A stretch of DNA of 24,014 nt from Aquimonas sp002352135 (GTDB taxonomy: Bacteria; Pseudomonadota; Gammaproteobacteria; Xanthomonadales; Xanthomonadaceae): NCBI GenBank assembly GCA_035440755.1, contig DAORND010000042.1, forward strand, positions 1 to 24,014. Reading direction: 5' to 3'. The notes beneath the pieces were generated by a model, which was not told the origin of the DNA, ran no database searches, and was given only the letters and a program-made list of their open reading frames with translations. This document shows, piece after piece, positions 17,668-24,014 of the stretch. A program made the position numbers and the translations under genes. Every line of letters starts with the position of its first letter. Position 1 is the stretch's first letter.

Positions 17668-18558
17668 ATGAGCCAGTCCACTGCCGGTGCCCGTTTCCGC
17701 GCCGCGCTCGCTGCCGAAAAGCCCTTGCAGATTCCCGGTGCGATCAATGCCAATCACGCCTTGCTGGCCAAGTCGGCGGGATTCAAGGCGATCTATCTGT
17801 CGGGCGGCGGCGTGGCCGCCGGTTCACTCGGCTTGCCCGATCTGGGCATCTCGGGTCTGGACGATGTGCTGACCGACGTGCGCCGCATCACCGACGTGTG
17901 TGATCTGCCCTTGCTGGTGGACGTCGACACCGGCTTTGGTCCGTCGGCCTTCAACGTGGCGCGCACCACGCGGTCGCTGATCAAGTTCGGTGCGGGCGCA
18001 ATGCATATCGAAGATCAGGTCGGTGCCAAGCGCTGCGGTCATCGCCCCGGCAAAGAGATCGTCACCCAGCAGGAAATGGTGGACCGCATCAAGGCGGCGG
18101 TCGATGCGCGCAGCGACGCCGATTTCGTGATCATGGCGCGCACTGATGCGCTGGCGGTGGAAGGTCTGGACAAGGCCATCGAGCGCGCTGTCGCGTGTGT
18201 GGAAGCCGGTGCGGATGCGATTTTCCCCGAGGCCATGACCGAGCTGACGATGTACAAACAATTTGCCGCCGCGGTGAAAGTGCCGGTGTTGGCGAACATC
18301 ACCGAGTTCGGTTCGACGCCGCTGTTCACCGTCGATGAATTGGGCGCTGCCGACGTGGCGATGGTGCTGTACCCCTTGTCGGCCTTCCGCGCCATGAACA
18401 AAGCGGCGCTCAATACCTATACCGCGATCCGCCGCGACGGGACGCAGAAGGCCGTGCTGGACAGCATGCAGACGCGCATGGAGCTGTATGCCTCGATCGG
18501 CTATCACGACTACGAACAGAAGCTCGACGCGCTGTTCGCCCAGGCCAAAGCGCGCTGA
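17668..18558 (+). CDS. prpB: 2-methylisocitrate lyase PrpB
   Basis: A 296-residue TIM-barrel lyase that splits 2-methylisocitrate into pyruvate and succinate, the last step of the methylcitrate cycle. The start at 17668 has AGGAG six bases upstream and gives the usual N-terminus 'MSQSTAGARFRAAL'. The open frame extends to 17509, but that stretch runs through the sigma-54 promoter and operators and is not coding. Diagnostic parts are 'LYLSGGGVAAGSLGLPDLG'-like residues near 43-60, the metal-binding 'VDVDTGFG' (84-91) and the catalytic 'AKRCGHRPGK' with C123, where isocitrate lyases also carry KKCGH. First gene of the operon, 53 bp before prpC. Confidence 0.96.
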   Translation: MSQSTAGARFRAALAAEKPLQIPGAINANHALLAKSAGFKAIYLSGGGVAAGSLGLPDLGISGLDDVLTDVRRITDVCDLPLLVDVDTGFGPSAFNVARTTRSLIKFGAGAMHIEDQVGAKRCGHRPGKEIVTQQEMVDRIKAAVDARSDADFVIMARTDALAVEGLDKAIERAVACVEAGADAIFPEAMTELTMYKQFAAAVKVPVLANITEFGSTPLFTVDELGAADVAMVLYPLSAFRAMNKAALNTYTAIRRDGTQKAVLDSMQTRMELYASIGYHDYEQKLDALFAQAKAR

Positions 18559-18611
18559 GCGCCGACGCATCCCCGAAGTCCATCGAACACCCTTTCACGC
18601 TGGAGATCGAT

Positions 18612-19772
18612 ATGTCCGAATCCGCCGCCCCCGCTCCCGGTTTCAAGCCCAAGAAGTCCGTTGCCCTGTCGGGCACCGCTGCAGGCAACACCGCCCTGTG
18701 TACCGTCGGTCGCAGTGGCAATGATCTGCACTACCGTGGCTACGACATTCTGGACGTGGCCCGTGCCTGTGAGTTCGAGGAAATCGCACATCTGCTGGTC
18801 CACGGCAAACTGCCGAACGTCGCCGAGCTGGCGGCCTACAAGGGCAAGCTGAAATCCCTGCGCGGCCTGCCTGCGGCGCTGAAAACCGCACTCGAACAAT
18901 TGCCGCCCTCGGCGCACCCGATGGATGTGATGCGCACCGGCGTGTCGGTGCTGGGTTGCCTGACGCCCGAGAAGGACGATCACAATCATCCGGACGCGCG
19001 CGGCATTGCCGACAAGCTGATGGCCTCGCTGGGCTCGATGCTGCTGTATTGGTACCACTTCAGCCACAACGGCAAGCGCATCGAAGTCGAAACCGATGAT
19101 GATTCGATCGGCGGACATTTCCTGCACCTGTTGCATGGCGAGAAGCCGCGCGAGAGTTGGGTCAAGGCCATGCACACCTCGCTGGTGCTGTATGCCGAGC
19201 ACGAGTTCAACGCCAGTACCTTCACGGGACGCGTCATCGCTGGCACTGGCTCCGACATGTACAGCTGTATCGCCGGTGCGATTGGCGCGCTGCGTGGTCC
19301 CAAGCATGGCGGCGCCAACGAGGTCGCCTTCGAGGTTCAGAAGCGCTACGACACGCCGGACGAGGCCGAGGCCGACATCCGTGCGCGCGTCGAGCGCAAG
19401 GAAGTGGTGATCGGCTTCGGTCATCCGGTCTATACCGTTTCCGATCCGCGCAATGTGGTGATCAAGCAGGTCGCCAAGGAGCTGTCCGATGAGGTCGGCT
19501 CGCGCAAGATGTTCGACATTGCCGAGCGTCTGGAGTCGGTGATGTGGGAGATCAAGAAGATGTTCCCCAACCTCGACTGGTTCAGCGCAGTCAGCTATCA
19601 CATGATGGGCGTGCCGACGGCGATGTTCACCCCGCTGTTCGTCATCGCGCGCACCTCGGGCTGGAGCGCGCACGTGATCGAGCAACGCATCGACGGCAAG
19701 ATCATTCGACCCAGCGCGAACTACGTGGGACCGGAAGATCTGGCGTTCGTGCCGCTTGCCGAGCGGAAATAG
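18612..19772 (+). CDS. prpC: 2-methylcitrate synthase PrpC
   Basis: A 386-residue member of the citrate synthase family that condenses propionyl-CoA with oxaloacetate. The catalytic triad of the family is visible as H232 ('PKHGGANE'), H271 ('GFGHPVYTVSDPR') and D322 ('PNLDWFSA'). The short form, about 380 residues with no N-terminal NADH-binding domain, and its place between prpB and acnD set it apart from the TCA cycle synthase GltA. The ATG has GGAG seven bases upstream. The 313-bp gap behind it, holding repeats, is much longer than the other spacings in the operon. Confidence 0.96.
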   Translation: MSESAAPAPGFKPKKSVALSGTAAGNTALCTVGRSGNDLHYRGYDILDVARACEFEEIAHLLVHGKLPNVAELAAYKGKLKSLRGLPAALKTALEQLPPSAHPMDVMRTGVSVLGCLTPEKDDHNHPDARGIADKLMASLGSMLLYWYHFSHNGKRIEVETDDDSIGGHFLHLLHGEKPRESWVKAMHTSLVLYAEHEFNASTFTGRVIAGTGSDMYSCIAGAIGALRGPKHGGANEVAFEVQKRYDTPDEAEADIRARVERKEVVIGFGHPVYTVSDPRNVVIKQVAKELSDEVGSRKMFDIAERLESVMWEIKKMFPNLDWFSAVSYHMMGVPTAMFTPLFVIARTSGWSAHVIEQRIDGKIIRPSANYVGPEDLAFVPLAERK

Positions 19773-19853
19773 TCGCCGCGCGGACGGGTGTGTGGGTCGA
19801 CTGGCGTGGCATGTCCCCAACGTGGTGCAGGCGAAGCGCAGGTGGCAAGTATG

Positions 19854-19970
19854 TGGATGCCCGCCTTCGCGGGCATGACGATACGAAGGCTTCAACAAGG
19901 TGCGCCTGCACCGCGTGAAGTGATCCATGCCGTTGCTTCTGCTCGTCATTCCCGCGAAGGCAGGAATCCA
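19854..19970. repeat. MITE-like inverted repeat pair in the prpC-acnD gap
   Basis: Two 28-bp units in opposite orientation, 19854-19881 and 19943-19970. After reverse complementing, 25 of 28 bases agree. The left unit forms its own hairpin, GCCCGC-CTTC-GCGGGC; the right unit has a weaker version. The units belong to the CATTCCCGCGAAGGCGGGAATCC-like palindromes scattered between genes in many Xanthomonadales and related proteobacteria. Together they span 117 bp with a 61-bp centre. No transposase is present, so it is a non-autonomous or REP-type element. Transcribed, the pair could fold into one long structure. Confidence 0.85.
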
Positions 19971-20008
19971 TCCATGTCAGCCCGCGCTGACCGAGTTGCC
20001 TGCAATGA

Positions 20009-20033
20009 CGCAATAGATGACAACGCAATAGAT
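20009..20033. repeat. Direct repeat CGCAATAGAT with 15-bp period
   Basis: Two exact 10-bp copies at 20009-20018 and 20024-20033, offset by 15 bp, between the MITE-like repeat and acnD. It could be the trace of an insertion, or two binding sites. I do not recognise the motif. Confidence 0.6.
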
Positions 20034-20041
20034 TTTCGCCG

Positions 20042-20060
20042 CCATGCCACCTTGGCATGG
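20042..20060 (+). promoter_or_regulatory. Perfect hairpin in the acnD leader
   Basis: CCATGCCA-CCT-TGGCATGG, an exact 8-bp inverted repeat with a three-base centre, ending 25 bases before the acnD start codon. It may be an operator or an mRNA stem-loop. No T run follows, so it is not a classical terminator. An upstream in-frame ATG (20044) lies inside it. Confidence 0.5.
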
Positions 20061-20085
20061 TCTGGACAAACCGGATGGAATCCCC

Positions 20086-22689
20086 ATGAACAACGCGTTC
20101 CGTAAACCGCTTCCCGGTACCTCGCTGGAATACTTCGATGCGCCTGCCGCCGTGGAAGCGCTGCAGCCCGGTGCCTGGGCCAAACTGCCCTACACCGCCC
20201 GTGTGCATGCCGAGAACCTGTTGCGTCGCGCCGAGCCCGGTCGTCTGGAGGACTACCTGCGGCAACTGATCGAGCGTAAGCGCGACATCGACTTTCCCTG
20301 GTTTCCGGTGCGCGTGGTTTGCCACGACATCCTGGGACAGACCGCACTGGTCGACCTGGCGGGGCTGCGCGACGCCATCGCCGATCAGGGCGGCGATCCG
20401 GCCAAGGTGAATCCGGTGGTCCCGGTGCAATTGATCGTCGATCACTCGCTGGCGGTGGAACACGGTGGTTTCGAGAAGGATGCGTTTGAGCGCAATCGCG
20501 CCATCGAGGATCGGCGCAACGATGATCGCTTCCACTTCATCGATTGGACCAAACATGCCTTCCGCAACGTCGATGTCATTCCGCCAGGTAACGGCATCAT
20601 GCATCAGATCAATCTGGAGCGGATGTCACCGGTGATCGCCACGCAGGAAGGCGTGGCTTTTCCAGATACCTGTGTGGGAACCGACTCGCACACCCCGCAT
20701 GTCGATGCACTGGGTGTGATCGCGATTGGTGTCGGCGGCCTGGAGGCCGAGAACGTGATGTTGGGTCGCGCGTCCTGGATGCGCTTGCCGGACATCATCG
20801 GCGTGCGCCTCACCGGTCAACGACAGCCGGGCATCACCGCCACTGACATTGTGTTGGCCCTGACCGAATTCCTGCGCAAGGAAAAAGTCGTTGGTGCCTA
20901 CCTGGAGTTCCACGGGGAAGGCGCCAAGGCGCTGACCTTGGGCGATCGCGCGACGATCTCCAACATGGCACCCGAATACGGCGCGACGGCAGCGATGTTC
21001 TTCATCGACGACAACACCCTCGACTATCTGCGGCTGACCGGGCGCGAGCATTCCCAGGTCGTGCTGGTCGAGCGCTACGCCAAGCAGCTGGGACTGTGGG
21101 CCGATCAACTGGATGAGGTCGACTACGAGCGCTGCCTGCAGTTCGATCTGTCGAGTGTGGTGCGCAACATGGCGGGTCCGTCGAATCCGCACAAACGCCT
21201 TCCTACCTCGGCACTGCAAGAGCGCGGGATCGCCGTGGGGCTCGATGCGGCGCGCGCGCAGGAAGCGCAGGGGCAGATGCCGGATGGTGCGGTCATCATC
21301 GCGGCCATCACCTCGTGTACCAATACCAGCAACCCGCGCAACGTCATCTCCGCAGCACTGCTCGCGCGCAACGCCAATGCGCGGGGATTGGTGCGCAAGC
21401 CCTGGGTCAAGACATCGCTGGCACCGGGCTCGAAGGCGGTGCCTCTCTATCTGGAGTCTGCCGGTCTGCTGTCCGAGTTGGAGCAGCTCGGCTTCGGCAT
21501 CGTCGCCTTTGCCTGCACGACCTGTAACGGCATGAGTGGCGCGCTGGACCCGAAGATCCAGCAAGAGATCATCGAGCGCGATCTGTATGCCACGGCGGTG
21601 CTGTCCGGCAATCGCAATTTCGACGGACGCATTCATCCGTATGCCAAACAGGCCTTCCTGGCCTCGCCGCCGCTGGTGGTGGCCTATGCCATTGCAGGGA
21701 CGGTGCGCTTCGATATCGAACGCGATGTGCTCGGCATCGATGCGGACGGCAGCGAAGTGCGTCTGAAGGACATCTGGCCCAGCGATGCCGAGATCGATGC
21801 GATCGTCGCCGCCCACGTCAAGCCCGAACAATTCCGCGCCGTGTACGAGCCGATGTTCGCGCGCTCCGGCGCGCAGACCGAGAAGGTCAGCCCGCTGTAT
21901 CCGTGGCGCCCGCAAAGCACCTACATTCGCCGTCCGCCGTACTGGGAAGGGGCATTGGCGGGTGAGCGCAGCCTGCGTGGTCTGCGTCCGCTGGCGGTGC
22001 TCGGCGACAACATCACGACCGATCATCTGTCGCCCTCCAACGCGATCTTGCTCGACAGCGCAGCAGGCGAGTATCTGGCGCAGATGGGCTTGCCGGAAGA
22101 AGACTTCAACTCGTATGCCACACATCGTGGCGACCACCTCACCGCACAGCGCGCCACCTTCGCCAACCCGACCCTGCTGAACGAAATGGTGGTGGTGGAT
22201 GGCGCAGTGAAGAAGGGCTCGCTGGCGCGCATCGAGCCCGAAGGCCAGATCACCCGCATGTGGGAGGCCATCGAAACCTACATGCAGCGCCGCCAGCCGT
22301 TGATCATCGTTGCGGGGGCCGACTACGGCCAGGGCAGCTCGCGCGACTGGGCCGCGAAAGGCGTTCGTCTGGCGGGCGTCGAAGTGATCGTCGCCGAAGG
22401 CTTCGAACGCATCCATCGCACCAACCTGATCGGCATGGGCGTGCTGCCACTGGAGTTCAAACCCGGCGACACGCGCAAGACCTACGCCATCGATGGCACC
22501 GAAACCTTCGACGTGATCGGTGAACGTACCCCACGCGCCACACTCACCTTGCGCATCCAGCGTCGCAACGGCGAGTGCATCGAAGTGCCGGTCACCTGTC
22601 GACTGGATACCGCCGAAGAAGTGTCGATCTATGACGCGGGCGGCGTCCTGCAGCGCTTCGCACAGGATTTTCTGGCGGGCAAGGTGTGA
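20086..22689 (+). CDS. acnD: Fe/S-dependent 2-methylcitrate dehydratase AcnD
   Basis: An 867-residue aconitase-family enzyme that dehydrates 2-methylcitrate. The [4Fe-4S] cluster cysteines are C411 ('AAITSCTNTSNP'), C477 and C480 ('FACTTCNG'). The N-terminal part has 'VVPVQLIVDHSLAVEHGG' and 'GNGIMHQINLERMSPVI'; the C-terminal swivel domain has 'DYGQGSSRDWAAKG'. Similarity to AcnA is obvious, but the prpC-acnD-prpF order and length mark it as AcnD, which replaces the cluster-free PrpD in many gammaproteobacteria. The start 'MNNAFRKPLPG' fits the family; an ATG 42 bases upstream sits in a hairpin and was not used. The stop lies 17 bp before prpF. Confidence 0.94.
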   Translation: MNNAFRKPLPGTSLEYFDAPAAVEALQPGAWAKLPYTARVHAENLLRRAEPGRLEDYLRQLIERKRDIDFPWFPVRVVCHDILGQTALVDLAGLRDAIADQGGDPAKVNPVVPVQLIVDHSLAVEHGGFEKDAFERNRAIEDRRNDDRFHFIDWTKHAFRNVDVIPPGNGIMHQINLERMSPVIATQEGVAFPDTCVGTDSHTPHVDALGVIAIGVGGLEAENVMLGRASWMRLPDIIGVRLTGQRQPGITATDIVLALTEFLRKEKVVGAYLEFHGEGAKALTLGDRATISNMAPEYGATAAMFFIDDNTLDYLRLTGREHSQVVLVERYAKQLGLWADQLDEVDYERCLQFDLSSVVRNMAGPSNPHKRLPTSALQERGIAVGLDAARAQEAQGQMPDGAVIIAAITSCTNTSNPRNVISAALLARNANARGLVRKPWVKTSLAPGSKAVPLYLESAGLLSELEQLGFGIVAFACTTCNGMSGALDPKIQQEIIERDLYATAVLSGNRNFDGRIHPYAKQAFLASPPLVVAYAIAGTVRFDIERDVLGIDADGSEVRLKDIWPSDAEIDAIVAAHVKPEQFRAVYEPMFARSGAQTEKVSPLYPWRPQSTYIRRPPYWEGALAGERSLRGLRPLAVLGDNITTDHLSPSNAILLDSAAGEYLAQMGLPEEDFNSYATHRGDHLTAQRATFANPTLLNEMVVVDGAVKKGSLARIEPEGQITRMWEAIETYMQRRQPLIIVAGADYGQGSSRDWAAKGVRLAGVEVIVAEGFERIHRTNLIGMGVLPLEFKPGDTRKTYAIDGTETFDVIGERTPRATLTLRIQRRNGECIEVPVTCRLDTAEEVSIYDAGGVLQRFAQDFLAGKV

Positions 22690-22695
22690 TTATGC

Positions 22696-22700
22696 AAGGA
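22696..22700 (+). promoter_or_regulatory. Ribosome binding site fixing the prpF start
   Basis: AAGGA six bases before the ATG at 22707. It selects that start over in-frame GTG 22686 and ATG 22692, which overlap or nearly touch the acnD stop. Confidence 0.65.
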
Positions 22701-22706
22701 CTGTCG

Positions 22707-23903
22707 ATGAGCGCAGCACCGCAACTCAAGATTCCCGCCACCTATCTGCGCGGTGGTACGTCCAAGGGCGTGTTCTTCCGCCTTGAGGATCTGCCGGAAG
22801 CGGCACGCATTCCCGGTGCGGCGCGGGATCGATTGCTGCAACGGGTGATCGGTTCGCCGGATCCGTACGGCAAGCACACCGATGGCATGGGCGGTGCGAC
22901 CTCCTCGACCAGCAAGTGCGTGATCCTGTCGCCAAGCACGCAGCCGGATCACGACGTCGATTACCTGTACGGACAGGTGTCGATTGACACCGATTTCGTC
23001 GACTGGTCGGGCAACTGCGGCAATCTGTCGACGGCAGCGGGTGCCTTCGCACTGCACGCGGGCTACGTCGCCGCTGAGCGGATTCCACAGAACGGCATCT
23101 GCCGCGTGCGTATCTGGCAGGCCAATATCGGCAAGACCATCATCGCGCATGTGCCGGTCAGCGATGGGCAGGTGCAGGAGAGCGGCGACTTCGAACTCGA
23201 TGGCGTGACCTTTCCCGCCGCCGAGATCGTGCTGGAGTTCCTTGATCCCTCCGACGAGGGCGAAGGCGAGGGTGGTGGCGCATTGTTTCCCACCGGCAAT
23301 CTTGTCGATGAACTGGACGTGCCCGGCGTGGGCACGCTGAAGGCGACGATGATCACAGCGGGCATTCCCACCGTGTTCGTCAACGCCGCCGACATCGGCT
23401 ACGACGGCACCGAGTTGCAGCCCGCTATCAACGAGGACAAGGCCGCACTCGCCAGGCTTGAAGCCATTCGCGTCGCGGGTGCCTTGCGCATGGGCCTGAT
23501 CCGCACGCCGGAAGAAGCACTCAAGCGTCAGCACACGCCAAAGATCGCCTTCGTGGCCACATCATCGACCTACACCGCCTCCAGCGGAAAAGTGATCGAT
23601 GCCGACAGCATCGATCTCAACGTGCGCGCCTTGTCGATGGGCAAGTTGCATCACGCCATGATGGGCACCGCCGCCGTGGCGATTGGTACAGCGGCAGCCA
23701 TTCCCGGCACCCTGGTGAATCAGGCCGCCGGCGGTGGCGAGCGCAGTGCGGTGCGCTTCGGACATCCCTCCGGCACGCTTCGCGTGGGCGCGGAGGCACG
23801 TTGCGTCGACGGACAGTGGGTGGTGACCAAGGCCATCATGAGTCGCAGTGCTCGCATCCTGATGGAGGGTTGGGTGCGTGTCCCGGCGGAGTGCGCTGTC
23901 TAA
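22707..23903 (+). CDS. prpF: 2-methylaconitate cis-trans isomerase PrpF
   Basis: A 398-residue protein with the diaminopimelate epimerase-like fold. It isomerises the 2-methylaconitate released by AcnD so that the next hydration can proceed, and is needed whenever AcnD replaces PrpD. Family stretches: 'KIPATYLRGGTSKGVFFRLEDLP' at the N-terminus, 'DGMGGATSSTSKCVILSPS', 'DWSGNCGNLSTAAGAFAL', and near the end 'GERSAVRFGHPSGTLRVGAE'. The ATG at 22707 has AAGGA six bases upstream and matches known N-termini. Last gene of the operon; only 17 bp separate it from the end of the convergent SDR gene. Confidence 0.95.
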   Translation: MSAAPQLKIPATYLRGGTSKGVFFRLEDLPEAARIPGAARDRLLQRVIGSPDPYGKHTDGMGGATSSTSKCVILSPSTQPDHDVDYLYGQVSIDTDFVDWSGNCGNLSTAAGAFALHAGYVAAERIPQNGICRVRIWQANIGKTIIAHVPVSDGQVQESGDFELDGVTFPAAEIVLEFLDPSDEGEGEGGGALFPTGNLVDELDVPGVGTLKATMITAGIPTVFVNAADIGYDGTELQPAINEDKAALARLEAIRVAGALRMGLIRTPEEALKRQHTPKIAFVATSSTYTASSGKVIDADSIDLNVRALSMGKLHHAMMGTAAVAIGTAAAIPGTLVNQAAGGGERSAVRFGHPSGTLRVGAEARCVDGQWVVTKAIMSRSARILMEGWVRVPAECAV

Positions 23904-23906
23904 GCA

Positions 23907-23921
23907 AGCGACATCGTCGCT
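23907..23921. terminator. Short hairpin between prpF and the convergent SDR gene
   Basis: AGCGAC-ATC-GTCGCT, a perfect 6-bp stem just past the prpF stop, touching the SDR stop codon. There is no T run on either strand, so bidirectional termination is only a possibility. Confidence 0.25.
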
Positions 23922-24014
23922 CAGATCGTCAACGCCCGTCCGCCGTCCACACGCAGCACCTGCCCGGTGGTGTAGTGGGCGTCCATGATCAGCCAGCGCA
24001 CGGCTTCCGCGATA
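23921..24014 (-). CDS. SDR-family oxidoreductase, C-terminal end (partial)
   Basis: Only the last 31 codons are inside the window, ending at TGA (TCA at 23921-23923). They read '...IAEAVRWLIMDAHYTTGQVLRVDGGRALTI', the typical C-terminus of a classical short-chain dehydrogenase/reductase: the helix with 'AVRWLI' followed by 'TGQVLRVDGG'. The 'DAHYTTGQVLRVDGGRAL' form resembles pteridine reductase/FolM-like SDRs more than ketoacyl-ACP reductases, but this is a guess from a short fragment. It converges on prpF. Confidence 0.75.
   Translation of the reverse strand, partial: IAEAVRWLIMDAHYTTGQVLRVDGGRALTI

Noticed and set aside
18510..19949. 479-codon minus-strand open frame over prpC
   Set aside because: Antisense shadow of prpC that also runs through the MITE-like repeat; composition is not protein-like.
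19843..19972. Short frames reading through the MITE-like units (VIPAKAGI-type peptides)
   Set aside because: Such peptides are known artefacts of translating this repeat family, not genes.
20626..22416. 596-codon minus-strand open frame inside acnD
   Set aside because: Antisense shadow of acnD with His/Arg/Gln-rich composition and no recognisable domain.

Overview
The window reads as chromosomal DNA of a GC-rich gammaproteobacterium. Gene order and protein flavour suggest the Lysobacterales (Xanthomonadales): a TonB receptor with a TAQKR-type TonB box, a homodimeric-type aceE, the AcnD/PrpF form of the methylcitrate cycle, and the intergenic 'CATTCCCGCGAAGGCGGGAATC' type repeat. The lineage is an inference; no rRNA or other marker gene lies in the window. 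There are 18 protein genes, 16 of them complete, and no tRNA, rRNA, CRISPR array, transposase or phage gene.

Left part (1-8429). The 3' part of a TPR-sulfotransferase gene runs 36 bp ahead of a TonB-dependent receptor that ends in a strong terminator. Then come a DUF2141 secreted protein (minus) divergent from a K+/H+ antiporter of the NhaP2/CvrA type (plus), a phasin (minus), the queuosine enzyme QueD (minus, TTG start), and an overlapping DUF1579-GNAT pair (plus).

Middle part (8430-15827). A 277-bp stretch without a clear gene precedes aceE (minus), which has no aceF or lpd beside it. Next are a di-haem cytochrome c peroxidase (minus) with a UUCG-loop terminator and a CRP-like upstream site, and a FabR/DesT-type TetR regulator (minus). 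The regulator is divergent from an oxidoreductase-desaturase operon (plus). This matches the Pseudomonas DesT-DesC-DesB layout for aerobic unsaturated fatty acid synthesis. A palindrome lies in the shared promoter region.

Right part (15875-24014). PrpR, a sigma-54 enhancer-binding activator, is divergent from prpB-prpC-acnD-prpF, a methylcitrate cycle for propionyl-CoA in which AcnD plus PrpF replace PrpD. The prpR-prpB gap carries repeated TGTTTCAT/ATGAAACA half-sites and a -24/-12 promoter. The 313-bp prpC-acnD gap carries a MITE-like inverted repeat pair, a 15-bp-period direct repeat and a perfect hairpin. The window closes with the C-terminal end of an SDR-family reductase (minus).

I found no convincing new multi-gene system. 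The best leads are the sulfotransferase/TonB-receptor pair, the regulatory gaps of the prp and desaturase modules, and the CRP-like site before the peroxidase.
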